From the NCBI GenBank assembly GCA_934437985.1, contig CAKSBI010000003.1, forward strand, positions 1-64,000: a stretch of 64,000 bases of DNA. The letters are read 5' to 3'. Both the position numbers and the translations under genes were made by a program. Below, one piece after another: positions 1 through 9,017 of the stretch. Within the stretch, counting starts at the first letter, position 1. Each line of letters begins with the position of its first letter. Below the pieces are notes generated by a model that did not search any database, was not told the DNA's origin, and saw nothing but the letters and a program-made list of their open reading frames with translations. This DNA is from an uncultured Lachnospiraceae bacterium (lineage in GTDB: Bacteria > Bacillota > Clostridia > Lachnospirales > Lachnospiraceae).

Positions 1-635
1 TCAAATGTATCATCCGCAAGCTTATATATGGCAGACTTACTGTAATCTCCCTTTCCGTCTCCTACATGTTCAAATTCATCTGTATAGCCCTGTACCTCCG
101 TTAACAGATAATCTCCCTTATTATCTCCGGCATACTTATATGTTCCATATTGCCTTGCATCATTATATTCTGAAAGCTCATACTTATTATACTCTTCCTC
201 TGTTATCTCACCCTTTTTTAACTTATCATCAAGAACAGACTTATACTCAATGGCTTCGACTTCCCTTGAACCATAGTCATTGGCAATATAATCTTCAAGA
301 TCAATATCAGGTTTATCTTCACGCACCTTACTGATATCAACAGGCTCCTGACCCTGTACAAGGTAACCGAAAGAAGCCATGCTCTCATTTGGCACAATCT
401 CAAGTACCGTGAAAGGATTCTCTTTTGTCCCAAGGCTGCCGTTCCTGGCCGGAATTGTAAATCCATTATCCTTAGTCCATGTCCCGGCACTTGCTTCCTT
501 ACCAATGATACCGGTAAATAACGCAACAGCCGGAATAGCAGTAATTAACATTACAATAGCAAGAACGCCCGATATTGTTCTCCTGATACCGTTCTCCTTA
601 ATTATGGTATCCGGTGTTTTAATATATCTGCCCAT
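1..635 (-). CDS. DUF5057-like secreted protein, N-terminal part (runs off left edge)
   Basis: The frame is open from an ATG at 633-635 to the window edge, about 211 codons, with GGAG about 7 nt upstream of the start. It has a short basic N-terminus, then one hydrophobic segment (roughly residues 20-45), so it is either exported or membrane anchored by its N-terminus. After that comes a segment reading KENPFTVLEIVPNESMA and GYLVQGQEP. I recall this 'NPFTVLEIVP' pattern from the DUF5057 family of Clostridia, whose function is unknown; that assignment is from memory. It starts 29 nt after the J-like minor prepilin stop, in the same direction as the whole pilus operon, so a pilus-associated surface role is inferred. 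It carries no prepilin cleavage motif, so it is not itself a pilin. Confidence 0.7.
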   Translation of the reverse strand, partial: MGRYIKTPDTIIKENGIRRTISGVLAIVMLITAIPAVALFTGIIGKEASAGTWTKDNGFTIPARNGSLGTKENPFTVLEIVPNESMASFGYLVQGQEPVDISKVREDKPDIDLEDYIANDYGSREVEAIEYKSVLDDKLKKGEITEEEYNKYELSEYNDARQYGTYKYAGDNKGDYLLTEVQGYTDEFEHVGDGKGDYSKSAIYKLADDTF

Positions 636-664
636 GTTGTCAGCTCCTTCCATAGTTATACCGT

Positions 665-1282
665 TCAATATATATTACGGCTTGCAATGCTCTTCGTTGA
701 TACAAAATTACTGTCACCATACTTAAGCCTGACAGTGACCTGTAATACCGGAAATGCCGTATCCTCCGGTACCACCGCACTGAACCCGGTAACATACTGT
801 GCAAGAAAATTTTCCGGGTTACTGTATACCCCTGCCTGTGTAAGCGTTGCATCAATATCAATGTCAGCTGCAGAAGCAATACTTCCATCTGCCTTTACCG
901 ACTTAAGCTCACTCTTTGCCAGCTTACAAAACCTAAGCTTATTATCGTCATCCTGATGCCAGATTATATAATAGCTGTATGGGTCTGCCGGGTTATCTGC
1001 ATCCGGTGCCTCCATACATAATGCACTGCAGTTAATACTGCCATGCATATATGATGATACTGCCTTGTAATCCTTAGCTTCAACGGCGATATCATTAATA
1101 TACGTCATTGCAATATCTGCCTCTGTCTGCATATTAGCATCCTCATATACAAGGTTATAGCTTTTAGTTGAAGTTCCCACAAAGAGTCCGATTATTCCCA
1201 TAACCATACTTAGCATAAGTATACATACAATTAATTCAATAAGAGAAAATCCATGGTTACCCTTTTTTAATCTCCTGAACAT
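665..1282 (-). CDS. Minor prepilin, GspJ/PilW-like
   Basis: A 205-residue protein with a class III prepilin leader: a short basic stretch, then KGNHG, cleavage expected after Gly, then FSLIELIV with Glu at mature position 5 and a hydrophobic helix of about 20 residues. The remaining 160 residues should form the globular head outside the cell. PilD (encoded at 8128-8880) should remove the leader and the protein should be built into the pilus. Size and position as last prepilin of the set fit a J-like tip subunit, but the head sequence alone does not prove it. RBS GAGGTAGG precedes the ATG. It follows the H-like prepilin by 19 nt. Confidence 0.8.
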   Translation of the reverse strand: MFRRLKKGNHGFSLIELIVCILMLSMVMGIIGLFVGTSTKSYNLVYEDANMQTEADIAMTYINDIAVEAKDYKAVSSYMHGSINCSALCMEAPDADNPADPYSYYIIWHQDDDNKLRFCKLAKSELKSVKADGSIASAADIDIDATLTQAGVYSNPENFLAQYVTGFSAVVPEDTAFPVLQVTVRLKYGDSNFVSTKSIASRNIY

Positions 1283-1301
1283 AACCTACCTCCTGCAGCT
1301 C

Positions 1302-1838
1302 TTACCCCATAATACATCTACCGGTTTCCCTGATAACTGTAATCTCCTTTGTTATAGAACCTTCTATCTTAATCTTTTTATATTCTTCTTTTAAGCTTCC
1401 ATTTGATTTTTTAAATGTAAATCCAGCTTCTCTGTCAGAATCTGACAGTGTGATAGATGAACTTCCATCAGACTTCTCAATTGTAAATGTAAGGGACTTA
1501 CCGCCAAGCTTTTCCTCTGAATATACCGACCATGAACTGCCATCATACATATATAATCTGGCATAATAACCCCCATCATCCAATTCGACAGCCATTTTTA
1601 CAGTGTCTTCATCCTTTGTAACCGCATACTTACGCGTAGTGGCAAGCATTGATACAAGCCTGTCAGATGCGGCTGACACATCAGCATCACGGACAACGGC
1701 AAATGACACTACAGCCACGCCGCTGAGTATCCCAATAATAAGTATTACAACTATAAGCTCAACCAGGCTGAAGCCTCTGTTATTATTTTTTATATTACAG
1801 CCATACGGTCCGCTATACGCTGATATATTAACATCCAT
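1302..1838 (-). CDS. Minor prepilin, GspH/FimT-like
   Basis: A 178-residue type IV prepilin. The leader ends NNNRG, followed by mature FSLVELIVVILIIG with the conserved Glu5 and helix-breaking glycines typical of pseudopilins. The next segment (ASDRLVSMLATTRKYA) resembles the start of GspH/FimT heads, in which a helix precedes beta strands. It should be processed by PilD and act in the minor-pilin complex that primes or caps the pilus. GGAGG lies 7 nt before the ATG. It sits between the K-like and J-like genes, with 23 and 19 nt gaps, so it is cotranscribed with them. The H-like label is inferred from size, order and this helix. Confidence 0.78.
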   Translation of the reverse strand: MDVNISAYSGPYGCNIKNNNRGFSLVELIVVILIIGILSGVAVVSFAVVRDADVSAASDRLVSMLATTRKYAVTKDEDTVKMAVELDDGGYYARLYMYDGSSWSVYSEEKLGGKSLTFTIEKSDGSSSITLSDSDREAGFTFKKSNGSLKEEYKKIKIEGSITKEITVIRETGRCIMG

Positions 1839-1861
1839 GCGGTAACCTCCATCCGGTTTTA

Positions 1862-4129
1862 TCAGTTCTTCTTCCAGTTAGCATAATTAATCTTAACAAC
1901 ATCCATTGAATCAATATCAAAATTACTATACTCTTCACCACCGGCTATTCTAAAATACGGAATAACCTTGTTATTATTATTTATAAGATGTCCGACAGCA
2001 TCCGGCTCCGCATAATAATTACCGTTGATCGTAACATTGCCGCGTGCAATGATCAGTCCCCTGAAATCAGTTCCATTGGCTATCGTAACATTACCTGTCG
2101 CAATAATGATTCCCGACATATGCTCTGTTATAGTGATATCTTTTCCCGTAACAAGCTGATAATTATCACATATACCCGCTTCCGATATATCTTCTCTCTT
2201 TTCCGTATCCCCGACCTTACCCATATCCACAAATGAATCCGTCAGGTAATTTGTACCGGCAGCTCCCATATAATCAGGATTAAGGGCTGTTATCATACCT
2301 GAATACTTAGTTGCAAGCTCGGTCTGCTTATTCTCAACATCATTATCATTATAATCCCTGTTAGCATCAAAGATATTAATCTTACCATTTTCATAACCAA
2401 TACAGTTACCGGTTGAAACAATTGCTGCCGGATTGAATCTGACAGTTCCATTTGCAAGCGAACCCATCCGCTTATCAACAAGCTCCCCATGCTTATTCTC
2501 ATATTCCTGAAAATACCCGGCAGCCTTATCTGTATCAGTAAAATTAAGATACAGGTATACAAGCTTATCACTTTTGCCTGCGCTGTAGGTTACATATGCG
2601 ATCCTGTAGGGCTGGTTCAGGTTAACATAGCCCGATAATCTTACGCCACCATTACTATAGCTCCTTGACAGGTCAATATAGTACTTCTGTTTATCTTCGG
2701 CATTATTACTTAAAAGGTGTTCGTATTCATCACCTGACATCGGATTGTGGCCGATTCCCATGATGCAGTCACCGGGCAGCAGGTACGCCGCCTGAAGTCC
2801 ACGGTATGAAAGCGACTCTCCTTCCGGGAAAGTAACATTATTCTTATTCTTATACCCATACTGGTCAGGAACAGACACAAAGGACTTGCCTGCTAACCAG
2901 AGCGGGTCACAGCCGGTAAAATCAACTGATGTATTCTCTGTATTGATTACTACGGAGCTGCTTCCCTCAGGAGTACCATAGATACGTGCAACATTATAAT
3001 CATCTACATCATCAATATCTGCATTATTAGTATTATATCCATAGTAGCTTCCATTAACTGTAAGATATGAATTACCGTTAGTGCCATCTGTCGCAGCACT
3101 AAGTGTGGCATCATCGGTAATATAACAATTACCCTGTATATTCATGCCCGCAGCACCATTACCTGTTATGTCAAGTCCTTTTGCCCATATATTAGCATAG
3201 CTGAGCTCCCCGGTATAGTCCTCCGCAGCATTGTAACCCTTAATAATAAGCTTCGCCCCATCAGTGACCTCAACATCATTCTTCGACACAATATCATTAC
3301 CATATATAGTTGTGGTTGATGAACCTCCGCTGAACTTAATACCCGGATCATATTCCTTCGTACTGTTGTTATACACACCGCCGCCATAGATACTGCCATT
3401 GATCTTAATATTACTTCCGTTACCTGAATTGGCAATCTGTCCATCTGCAATAATCACATAATCTACACAACCCGAATTGGTAACCGATATATTATTGACG
3501 GTCAGGCCCGGATATGCCACCTCAAATACATAATCAGTTGTAATTGTCGTTGCAAATCCCCTGCTGTCCTTATACTTAATAGAGATATTCTTAACTGTAA
3601 GCTCAGTATCATCAGTTGTCTCAGGAGTATGTGGGTCAAATATATCACTTGTTACGATATCCGGATTACCTGCCGCCGTATTCCACGTAGTATTGGCCTT
3701 AACATTATCAGACTTAAATAATTCATCCATAGTCCCGGCAGGTTCTGCCCCGAAGTATCTGTCTAAAAAATCATCCTTCAATATCTTACCCATCTCAGCA
3801 ACAAACAGTCTCTTAAAGAGTGCTTCCTGTTCATCCCTGTCCGTAGCCGACACCTGCTGCAGCCATTTTACATAAGATTTACGTATGGCCTTATCTGACC
3901 ATTCATTAAACGTAGTCTTAAGCTCATCCATTGCAGTCTCGGCAGAATAAAAGGTAGCCGTGCCTGCCGCCCCTGTCCTGACCGACTCAAGATTCCTGTA
4001 TGTAATCACAATGATAACCGCCGATATTATCGCAACAAATGACATTGCAACAATAACCAGGAGTAAGGTTGAACCCTTATTACTGTTATTATCCATATTT
4101 GCATTATTCTGTGAAATATGTCTGTCCAT
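1862..4129 (-). CDS. Large PilX/GspK-like minor pilin with beta-rich ectodomain
   Basis: A 755-residue protein. After a polar leader ending SNKG comes STLLLVIVAMSFVAIISAVI, a single hydrophobic helix without Glu5. Absence of Glu5 is typical of GspK/PilX-type subunits that sit at the very tip. A helical segment follows (RTGAAGTATFYSAETAMDELKTTF), the usual PilX N-terminal pattern. The other 650 residues are rich in Gly, Asn, Thr and Ser with short repeated beta-type strands (for example near DFRGLIIARGNVTING), suggesting a beta-helix or beta-sandwich ectodomain. It is far larger than GspK (about 320 residues), so it may be a tip adhesin as well as a structural subunit; that is inference. RBS GGGAG is 7 nt from the ATG. 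Confidence 0.72.
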   Translation of the reverse strand: MDRHISQNNANMDNNSNKGSTLLLVIVAMSFVAIISAVIIVITYRNLESVRTGAAGTATFYSAETAMDELKTTFNEWSDKAIRKSYVKWLQQVSATDRDEQEALFKRLFVAEMGKILKDDFLDRYFGAEPAGTMDELFKSDNVKANTTWNTAAGNPDIVTSDIFDPHTPETTDDTELTVKNISIKYKDSRGFATTITTDYVFEVAYPGLTVNNISVTNSGCVDYVIIADGQIANSGNGSNIKINGSIYGGGVYNNSTKEYDPGIKFSGGSSTTTIYGNDIVSKNDVEVTDGAKLIIKGYNAAEDYTGELSYANIWAKGLDITGNGAAGMNIQGNCYITDDATLSAATDGTNGNSYLTVNGSYYGYNTNNADIDDVDDYNVARIYGTPEGSSSVVINTENTSVDFTGCDPLWLAGKSFVSVPDQYGYKNKNNVTFPEGESLSYRGLQAAYLLPGDCIMGIGHNPMSGDEYEHLLSNNAEDKQKYYIDLSRSYSNGGVRLSGYVNLNQPYRIAYVTYSAGKSDKLVYLYLNFTDTDKAAGYFQEYENKHGELVDKRMGSLANGTVRFNPAAIVSTGNCIGYENGKINIFDANRDYNDNDVENKQTELATKYSGMITALNPDYMGAAGTNYLTDSFVDMGKVGDTEKREDISEAGICDNYQLVTGKDITITEHMSGIIIATGNVTIANGTDFRGLIIARGNVTINGNYYAEPDAVGHLINNNNKVIPYFRIAGGEEYSNFDIDSMDVVKINYANWKKN

Positions 4130-4180
4130 ATAACTGCTCCCTTATTCATTGTGTGTTAAACATAAATACACTAAAATATA

Positions 4181-5605
4181 CTACCCATCAAGCATTGTTG
4201 AATCAAGCTGTGAGACAAGCTTTGTATATGAGCTTCCGCTCCCATACACTTTAACTGATATATTATATAGCTTATTACTTGCTTTCAGATCACCTAATAA
4301 TGTACCAAAATGCTTTTGTGATTCATTAAGTGTAGTGCCCGCAATATCAAACTCTGTCTGGCTGTATATATTAAGATAAGACTTGTCTGCATCCTTATCA
4401 GTCCTTCCGGTTCCTGATATCACAAGCCTTGGAAGATTAGTTATACCTGTAAAATCTGTATCTCCATCACCCTGCATTGCAATATACAGGTCAAGCGGGG
4501 TATCAACATCCTTTACAAGCTCAATTGTCTCTTTATTAAGATTATTCAGATCATTAATAGGTTTGTATATAAGCATTACGGTATCCAGTGAATCATAATG
4601 CTGGTCACGGCAAAATCCATTATATGGTGCCATTTCAATCTTCTTATCTGTACTGCCTACAGGATAAGAAGCAACATCAGTGCTATATAACGGTCTGTCG
4701 TCCGCATCGCCCCTGTTAACACATGAATACACGATCTCGGAATTAAGGACATACTGTCCTGAACCATCTGCTTCCTGTTCAAGCCTGATAACAACCCGCT
4801 TACTGATATCATTCCTGACTTCACTAAGCCCCAAAGCCTTATAGCCTGCAACCGGAGGATACGATTCAAGATCCGGAGGCTGTACATCTTCACCATTCTC
4901 ACGTCTTGTCTCATAATCATTATATTTAGCTGCATTCCTCGCATCTATGTCACTGCATACAGCCTGATACCTGTCACTCATAACACGTTTATTCATGTTA
5001 TGAAAATATGACAGTGCTTTATTATCATATGTCGAGCCCTGTATTACCGGATTGATAACTGCTACGGCATCTGATGAAAATGCTGTCAGGTCGGCATACT
5101 GATAACTGTTAGGCATGCCTTCACCTGAATATATGTCTAATGCAGATATTGTTATATCCACATCATACTTATGTGTACCTTCCTCTACTCCGTCTATCCT
5201 GTACTCATATGTACCATTAGATGCAAGGGGCACATAAGTCTTTTTATCATCTGACGTTACAATTGAAGTCCTGCCATCAACCGCAACCTCATAATAACTT
5301 CCGTGTAAGCCTTCAGATACCACCGAAAACTTATCCCTCCTGCCACAGTCACTGAACTCCCTTGCTGTCTCCTCAACTCCAAGGGCCTTCACAGCCTCCA
5401 TTACATTTTCCCCGGCTGTATGGGCATATATCATCTCTTTTGACTTTTTATTAGTCATTGAAGCTGTTACAAATCCTGATAACAAAGGAACAATTATAAT
5501 CATAAGTATAAGAAGCGACACAATCACTTCCACAAGGGATATACCTCTGTTATCTGTATCCGGCTTAATACCACCATGTCTTCCCATATTACGATACTTT
5601 CCCAT
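4181..5605 (-). CDS. Large minor prepilin, GspI/PilV-like
   Basis: A 474-residue type IV prepilin. The leader ends DTDNRG and the mature part begins ISLVEVIVSLLILMI, with Glu5 present but Ile instead of Phe at position 1. About 430 residues of ectodomain follow, much larger than GspI (about 125), so an adhesin-like role is possible. The start is uncertain. A GTG at 5635 overlaps the pilO stop (GTGA), but an ATG at 5605 has GGGAAGGGAG 9 nt upstream and gives a leader of normal length (21 residues). A third ATG at 5587 lies in a duplicated copy of the same start region. I prefer 5605. It belongs to the pilus operon, ahead of the K-like gene by 51 nt. Confidence 0.75.
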   Translation of the reverse strand: MGKYRNMGRHGGIKPDTDNRGISLVEVIVSLLILMIIIVPLLSGFVTASMTNKKSKEMIYAHTAGENVMEAVKALGVEETAREFSDCGRRDKFSVVSEGLHGSYYEVAVDGRTSIVTSDDKKTYVPLASNGTYEYRIDGVEEGTHKYDVDITISALDIYSGEGMPNSYQYADLTAFSSDAVAVINPVIQGSTYDNKALSYFHNMNKRVMSDRYQAVCSDIDARNAAKYNDYETRRENGEDVQPPDLESYPPVAGYKALGLSEVRNDISKRVVIRLEQEADGSGQYVLNSEIVYSCVNRGDADDRPLYSTDVASYPVGSTDKKIEMAPYNGFCRDQHYDSLDTVMLIYKPINDLNNLNKETIELVKDVDTPLDLYIAMQGDGDTDFTGITNLPRLVISGTGRTDKDADKSYLNIYSQTEFDIAGTTLNESQKHFGTLLGDLKASNKLYNISVKVYGSGSSYTKLVSQLDSTMLDG

Positions 5606-5631
5606 ATTACGATGCTCCCTTCCCAGCCTGA

Positions 5632-6279
5632 TCACCTGACCGCACCGAATATATTATCTGTCGATATCTTAATGCCGCCTATTGCAGGCGGCTCATACTC
5701 CTTACCAAGTCCTGTTATAGAGAATCTGTTAATAAGCATCGTACCGGTAAGCACTCCTGTCTCCTGATTATAAGAAGCCGTGAGCTCTTTTACATTCATA
5801 CGTTCCCCATAGCCATTAATATAGTTCACGATAGCCTTAAATTCATCATAACCTGCTTCGTAAGCTATACTAAGGGGCGCCAAATACCCAAGAATGCTTT
5901 CTCCATCTTCATTGGTAAATGAAGATGTATATATATTCTCCGGATCATTAAAGGATATTGTCTTAACCTTTGCCCCTGTAGACACCTCCATATCCCTGAC
6001 AAACTTAATACTCTTCTCAGGTGTAACAAGTGACGGATACCTTTTCTCAATAAGCTCTATCTCTGCCTGCGAAGCCTTAAGCTGCTTATCTAAGGTATCT
6101 TTGTTACTCTCATCCGCCCTTAGCATAGCAAGCTTTCCCTCAAGCTCCTGGTTCTCCAGTGAAACGGCATCTGCTTTTTCTAATACAGGCGAATATCCAA
6201 ACCTTATTGTTACAAATAATACAACTGCAGCAAGAAGTCCTATTACAAGTCTTAACTGCCTTGCATCCATATTATCCAT
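5632..6279 (-). CDS. pilO: Type IV pilus inner-membrane alignment protein PilO
   Basis: A 215-residue protein with the PilO layout: short cytoplasmic N-terminus, one membrane helix (LVIGLLAAVVLFVTIRFGY), a coiled-coil stretch rich in Glu, Lys and Leu (about residues 35-80), then an alpha/beta globular domain. PilO pairs with PilN in the membrane and links the assembly platform to the pilus. Here PilN is the C-terminal part of the fused protein just upstream (6303-7973, 23 nt gap), so the partner is next door. Two ATGs (6279 and 6270) are both usable; GGGGG and AAGGA lie just upstream. Confidence 0.82.
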   Translation of the reverse strand: MDNMDARQLRLVIGLLAAVVLFVTIRFGYSPVLEKADAVSLENQELEGKLAMLRADESNKDTLDKQLKASQAEIELIEKRYPSLVTPEKSIKFVRDMEVSTGAKVKTISFNDPENIYTSSFTNEDGESILGYLAPLSIAYEAGYDEFKAIVNYINGYGERMNVKELTASYNQETGVLTGTMLINRFSITGLGKEYEPPAIGGIKISTDNIFGAVR

Positions 6280-6302
6280 ATCCTTATATCCCCCAATCTG
6301 AT

Positions 6303-7973
6303 CTATTGAGCTGTATTCCCCGGATTATCCCCGCTTGGGGCATCAGCCGCCGGGGAATGAGTTTCCATTTCCGTCTGTTTAAATGTACAGGTAACGGTAA
6401 AGCTTACATTCTTAACACCTGTTGCCTCATCATCGGTTTCACTGAGTGACGCAATCTGTACATCTTCAAATACAGACATGCTCTTAAGCTGGACAAGGAG
6501 CTTTGCAGCCTCCCTCTTGCCCGGAACCGTAATTATCATATTAAGTCCTGTCTCATTAGAAGTTAATGAGCTTACAAGCGTATCGGACGGAAGCATGGTC
6601 TCAAGCTGGTCAAGTATCTTATTCCAGTCCTCATTCTTAGTTACTGTTGATTCGTCAAACTTCTTAATATCATTAAGCTTCGACGTTGTTGTATCAAGAG
6701 ATTCCCTGAGGTCAGCAATCTTTTGCAGTGATGCAATATCTGAATTAAGCTGTTCCCTTTCATCCAGTGCTGACTTGTACGTAATAATTGCAGTACCCAT
6801 AAGTACGATAACTGCAGTCAGGGTAAGCACACCGGCAAGCACGGCAAATGCCCTCGCACTTTTTTTATCATCTTCAGCCGCAATCCTCGAAAAGTCAATT
6901 GAAAATGCCGAAGCACCGATACAGGAAGTAAATTCCGTGCTTCTGTATTCCATAAGCTTATTCTTCTTCGCAAATCTGATATTAGGAAGCACATTGACAG
7001 CCTCTACAGTAATCCCATCAAATTCACTCATTATGAGTACATCAAGATTCTTAATCTTGGAACCACAGCCCCCAATGTATACTTTTGAAATATTAGCGTT
7101 CTTATTCTTGGCATTGTAGTACTCAAGCACTCTTGTAAAACCGGCAATCAATGGCCTTACCGCCTCTGTCATCCGTTTCTTACACTCATGCAGCCTCGCT
7201 CCGGCCTCATCTACAGGCATATAATCCATCATTTCTGCGTATGATGAATATATGAGAGCGTCTGTCTCAAGCTTCATTGCTGCCTGTTCATAGGATAATT
7301 CACCATAGCAGGCTTCATCAATAAGATTCTCCGCAAGTGAAGCAGTACCGAACCTCATATTACGCTGAAGCGCAAGTTTGCCATTGTCAAGAATTGTAAG
7401 CAAAGAATTATTCTCATTAATCTGCAGATAGAATTCAATTCCTGAAGCCTTATTATGCTGCAAAAACTGAAATATCGCATTACCGCTGCAGTCAAGTGCG
7501 GCAATATGAAGTCCAAGCTCTGCAGCCAGTGCGTTATAGCTGTTAACTATCGTCTCGGGAGCAGCATACACATTGACACGCATCTGCCTTTTTTCTCTGT
7601 TTCTGTCAATAATTGTATATGAAAGGATATGGTCACTTATATCCATCGGGAAATATGACTCCTTTTCCCCATCAATATACTCATCAATAAGCTTATCCTT
7701 CATCTCAGGTATGACTACTTCGCGGCTTAATACCCTGTTGCCTGATATAATAAATACAGCATCTTTACATTTTATCCCGGCTGTCCTGAGCCGGGTCTTG
7801 AATTCTTCTGTATACCTGCTGCTGTCAATTACTACCGAATCTTCTACCGAGCCTTCCGGGTTATTGAATAATAATGTCTGGTACACCTTAGGTGTCTTTT
7901 TATTATAACTGACTTCACACAGTCTTGTATTAAGATCATTTATCTCAATACTGATAACCTTTGATATAGCCAT
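6303..7973 (-). CDS. pilMN: Fused PilM-PilN type IV pilus assembly protein
   Basis: A 556-residue fusion. Residues 1 to about 360 form an actin-like PilM ATPase fold: N-terminal ISIEINDLNTRLCEVSY, central KVYIGGCGSKIKNLD (adenosine-binding region) and ACIGAS-like end (FTSCIGASAFSI). A membrane helix follows (about residues 375-400, AFAVLAGVLTLTAVIVLMG), then a coiled coil and the periplasm-type PilN domain with LPSDTLVSSL and a final VSFTVTCTF strand. In most bacteria PilM is cytosolic and binds the N-terminal tail of PilN; here the contact is covalent. A PilMN fusion is known from Clostridioides difficile, so this is a clostridial feature. The C-terminal 20 residues are a Pro/Ala-rich tail. 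RBS GAGG precedes the ATG. Confidence 0.85.
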   Translation of the reverse strand: MAISKVISIEINDLNTRLCEVSYNKKTPKVYQTLLFNNPEGSVEDSVVIDSSRYTEEFKTRLRTAGIKCKDAVFIISGNRVLSREVVIPEMKDKLIDEYIDGEKESYFPMDISDHILSYTIIDRNREKRQMRVNVYAAPETIVNSYNALAAELGLHIAALDCSGNAIFQFLQHNKASGIEFYLQINENNSLLTILDNGKLALQRNMRFGTASLAENLIDEACYGELSYEQAAMKLETDALIYSSYAEMMDYMPVDEAGARLHECKKRMTEAVRPLIAGFTRVLEYYNAKNKNANISKVYIGGCGSKIKNLDVLIMSEFDGITVEAVNVLPNIRFAKKNKLMEYRSTEFTSCIGASAFSIDFSRIAAEDDKKSARAFAVLAGVLTLTAVIVLMGTAIITYKSALDEREQLNSDIASLQKIADLRESLDTTTSKLNDIKKFDESTVTKNEDWNKILDQLETMLPSDTLVSSLTSNETGLNMIITVPGKREAAKLLVQLKSMSVFEDVQIASLSETDDEATGVKNVSFTVTCTFKQTEMETHSPAADAPSGDNPGNTAQ

Positions 7974-8127
7974 ATCAACCTCTTTCCGTCCATATATATG
8001 AACTGTTATTATTCATAATTTCAAGCTATGATGTACAGTTTGCAATGTATCACTACTGATATACTCCAGACTACACACCACCGGCTGACATGCAATGCAG
8101 TCACATTCATATTATTAATATACAGTC

Positions 8128-8880
8128 CTACATCAGACTGATATACCATTCAATGATTCCTTTGCCGAATAATATTGCTGTGGCAATTCCTGCTGACAGG
8201 TATGGCCCCATCGCAAGCATATGCCCTTCCCCACTTATACGCATTCTGATAATATGTATCACACTTCCATACAGACAGCCGAGTATAAGTGCAAGTATTA
8301 TGTACTTCCAGCCAAGGAACAAGCCTGCCGCCGCCATAAGCTTAACATCTCCGCCACCCATGCCCTGTCCCTTAGTAAGGAGCAGTATTATAAGCAGTGG
8401 TATACTCACAGCAAAAAAGCCTATGGCATATTCTGACAGGTTATCAGGATGGCATATTAATCTTACCACCCCAAGAATCCCAATGAATACATTAAGCCCA
8501 AACGGAATCTCATATGTACGCCAGTCAATTACACTAAGAACAAGCAATGCCGACATAAGCAGACATACTAAAAATGTATCTGCACTGACACCTAGCATAA
8601 CCCATGTTACAACCCATAGTATACCATTGCATCCCTCTATTATAGGATACTGCACTGACACATGTGCCCCACATTTTCTGCATCTGCCACGCAGGAACAT
8701 GTAGGAAAATAACGGAAACATATCGTACCACTTAAGCTGATAGCCACAGCTCATGCAGTGCGAACGCTCTGTTACAATACTTTCATGCTGAGGGATACGA
8801 AGTATGCAGACATTGAGGAAGCTGCCAACAACAATACCATAGAGGAATACAACGATATACAAAATGATCATAAAATCCAA
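8128..8880 (-). CDS. pilD: Prepilin peptidase / N-methyltransferase PilD
   Basis: A 250-residue A24-family aspartyl protease of the membrane. It has the N-terminal GSFLNVCILRIP motif, the four-cysteine zinc site CxxC (about residue 43) and CxxC (about residue 68), and the C-terminal GGGDVKLMAA motif that contains one catalytic Asp; the other lies near VIDWRTYEIP. Six or more hydrophobic helices are visible. It should cleave the five prepilins of this operon after Gly and N-methylate the new N-terminus. The start is TTG at 8878-8880 with AGGA 8 nt upstream; an ATG three codons inside lacks a well-placed RBS. A 154-nt gap separates it from pilMN. Confidence 0.9.
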   Translation of the reverse strand: MDFMIILYIVVFLYGIVVGSFLNVCILRIPQHESIVTERSHCMSCGYQLKWYDMFPLFSYMFLRGRCRKCGAHVSVQYPIIEGCNGILWVVTWVMLGVSADTFLVCLLMSALLVLSVIDWRTYEIPFGLNVFIGILGVVRLICHPDNLSEYAIGFFAVSIPLLIILLLTKGQGMGGGDVKLMAAAGLFLGWKYIILALILGCLYGSVIHIIRMRISGEGHMLAMGPYLSAGIATAILFGKGIIEWYISLM

Positions 8881-8930
8881 TGTCCGGGTCCTGCTTTCCA
8901 GAATAATTTCAAATCAATACACAATCACTT

Positions 8931-8967
8931 GCTGCAAATGGAATTGTTAATTGTATCCATTTGCAGC
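8931..8967 (-). other. Perfect 12-bp hairpin after the major pilin gene
   Basis: Arms GCTGCAAATGGA (8931-8942) and TCCATTTGCAGC (8956-8967) are perfectly complementary, with a 13-nt loop. On the transcribed minus strand the hairpin lies about 50 nt after the pilin stop and 50 nt before pilD. No T-run follows, so it is not a standard intrinsic terminator. It may protect the 3' end of an abundant pilin mRNA or limit readthrough into pilD. Confidence 0.7.
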
Positions 8968-9017
8968 TTATGATAAAACACTAATAGCACGAGGGGTTCC
9001 ATTTCTAATCATTTTAA

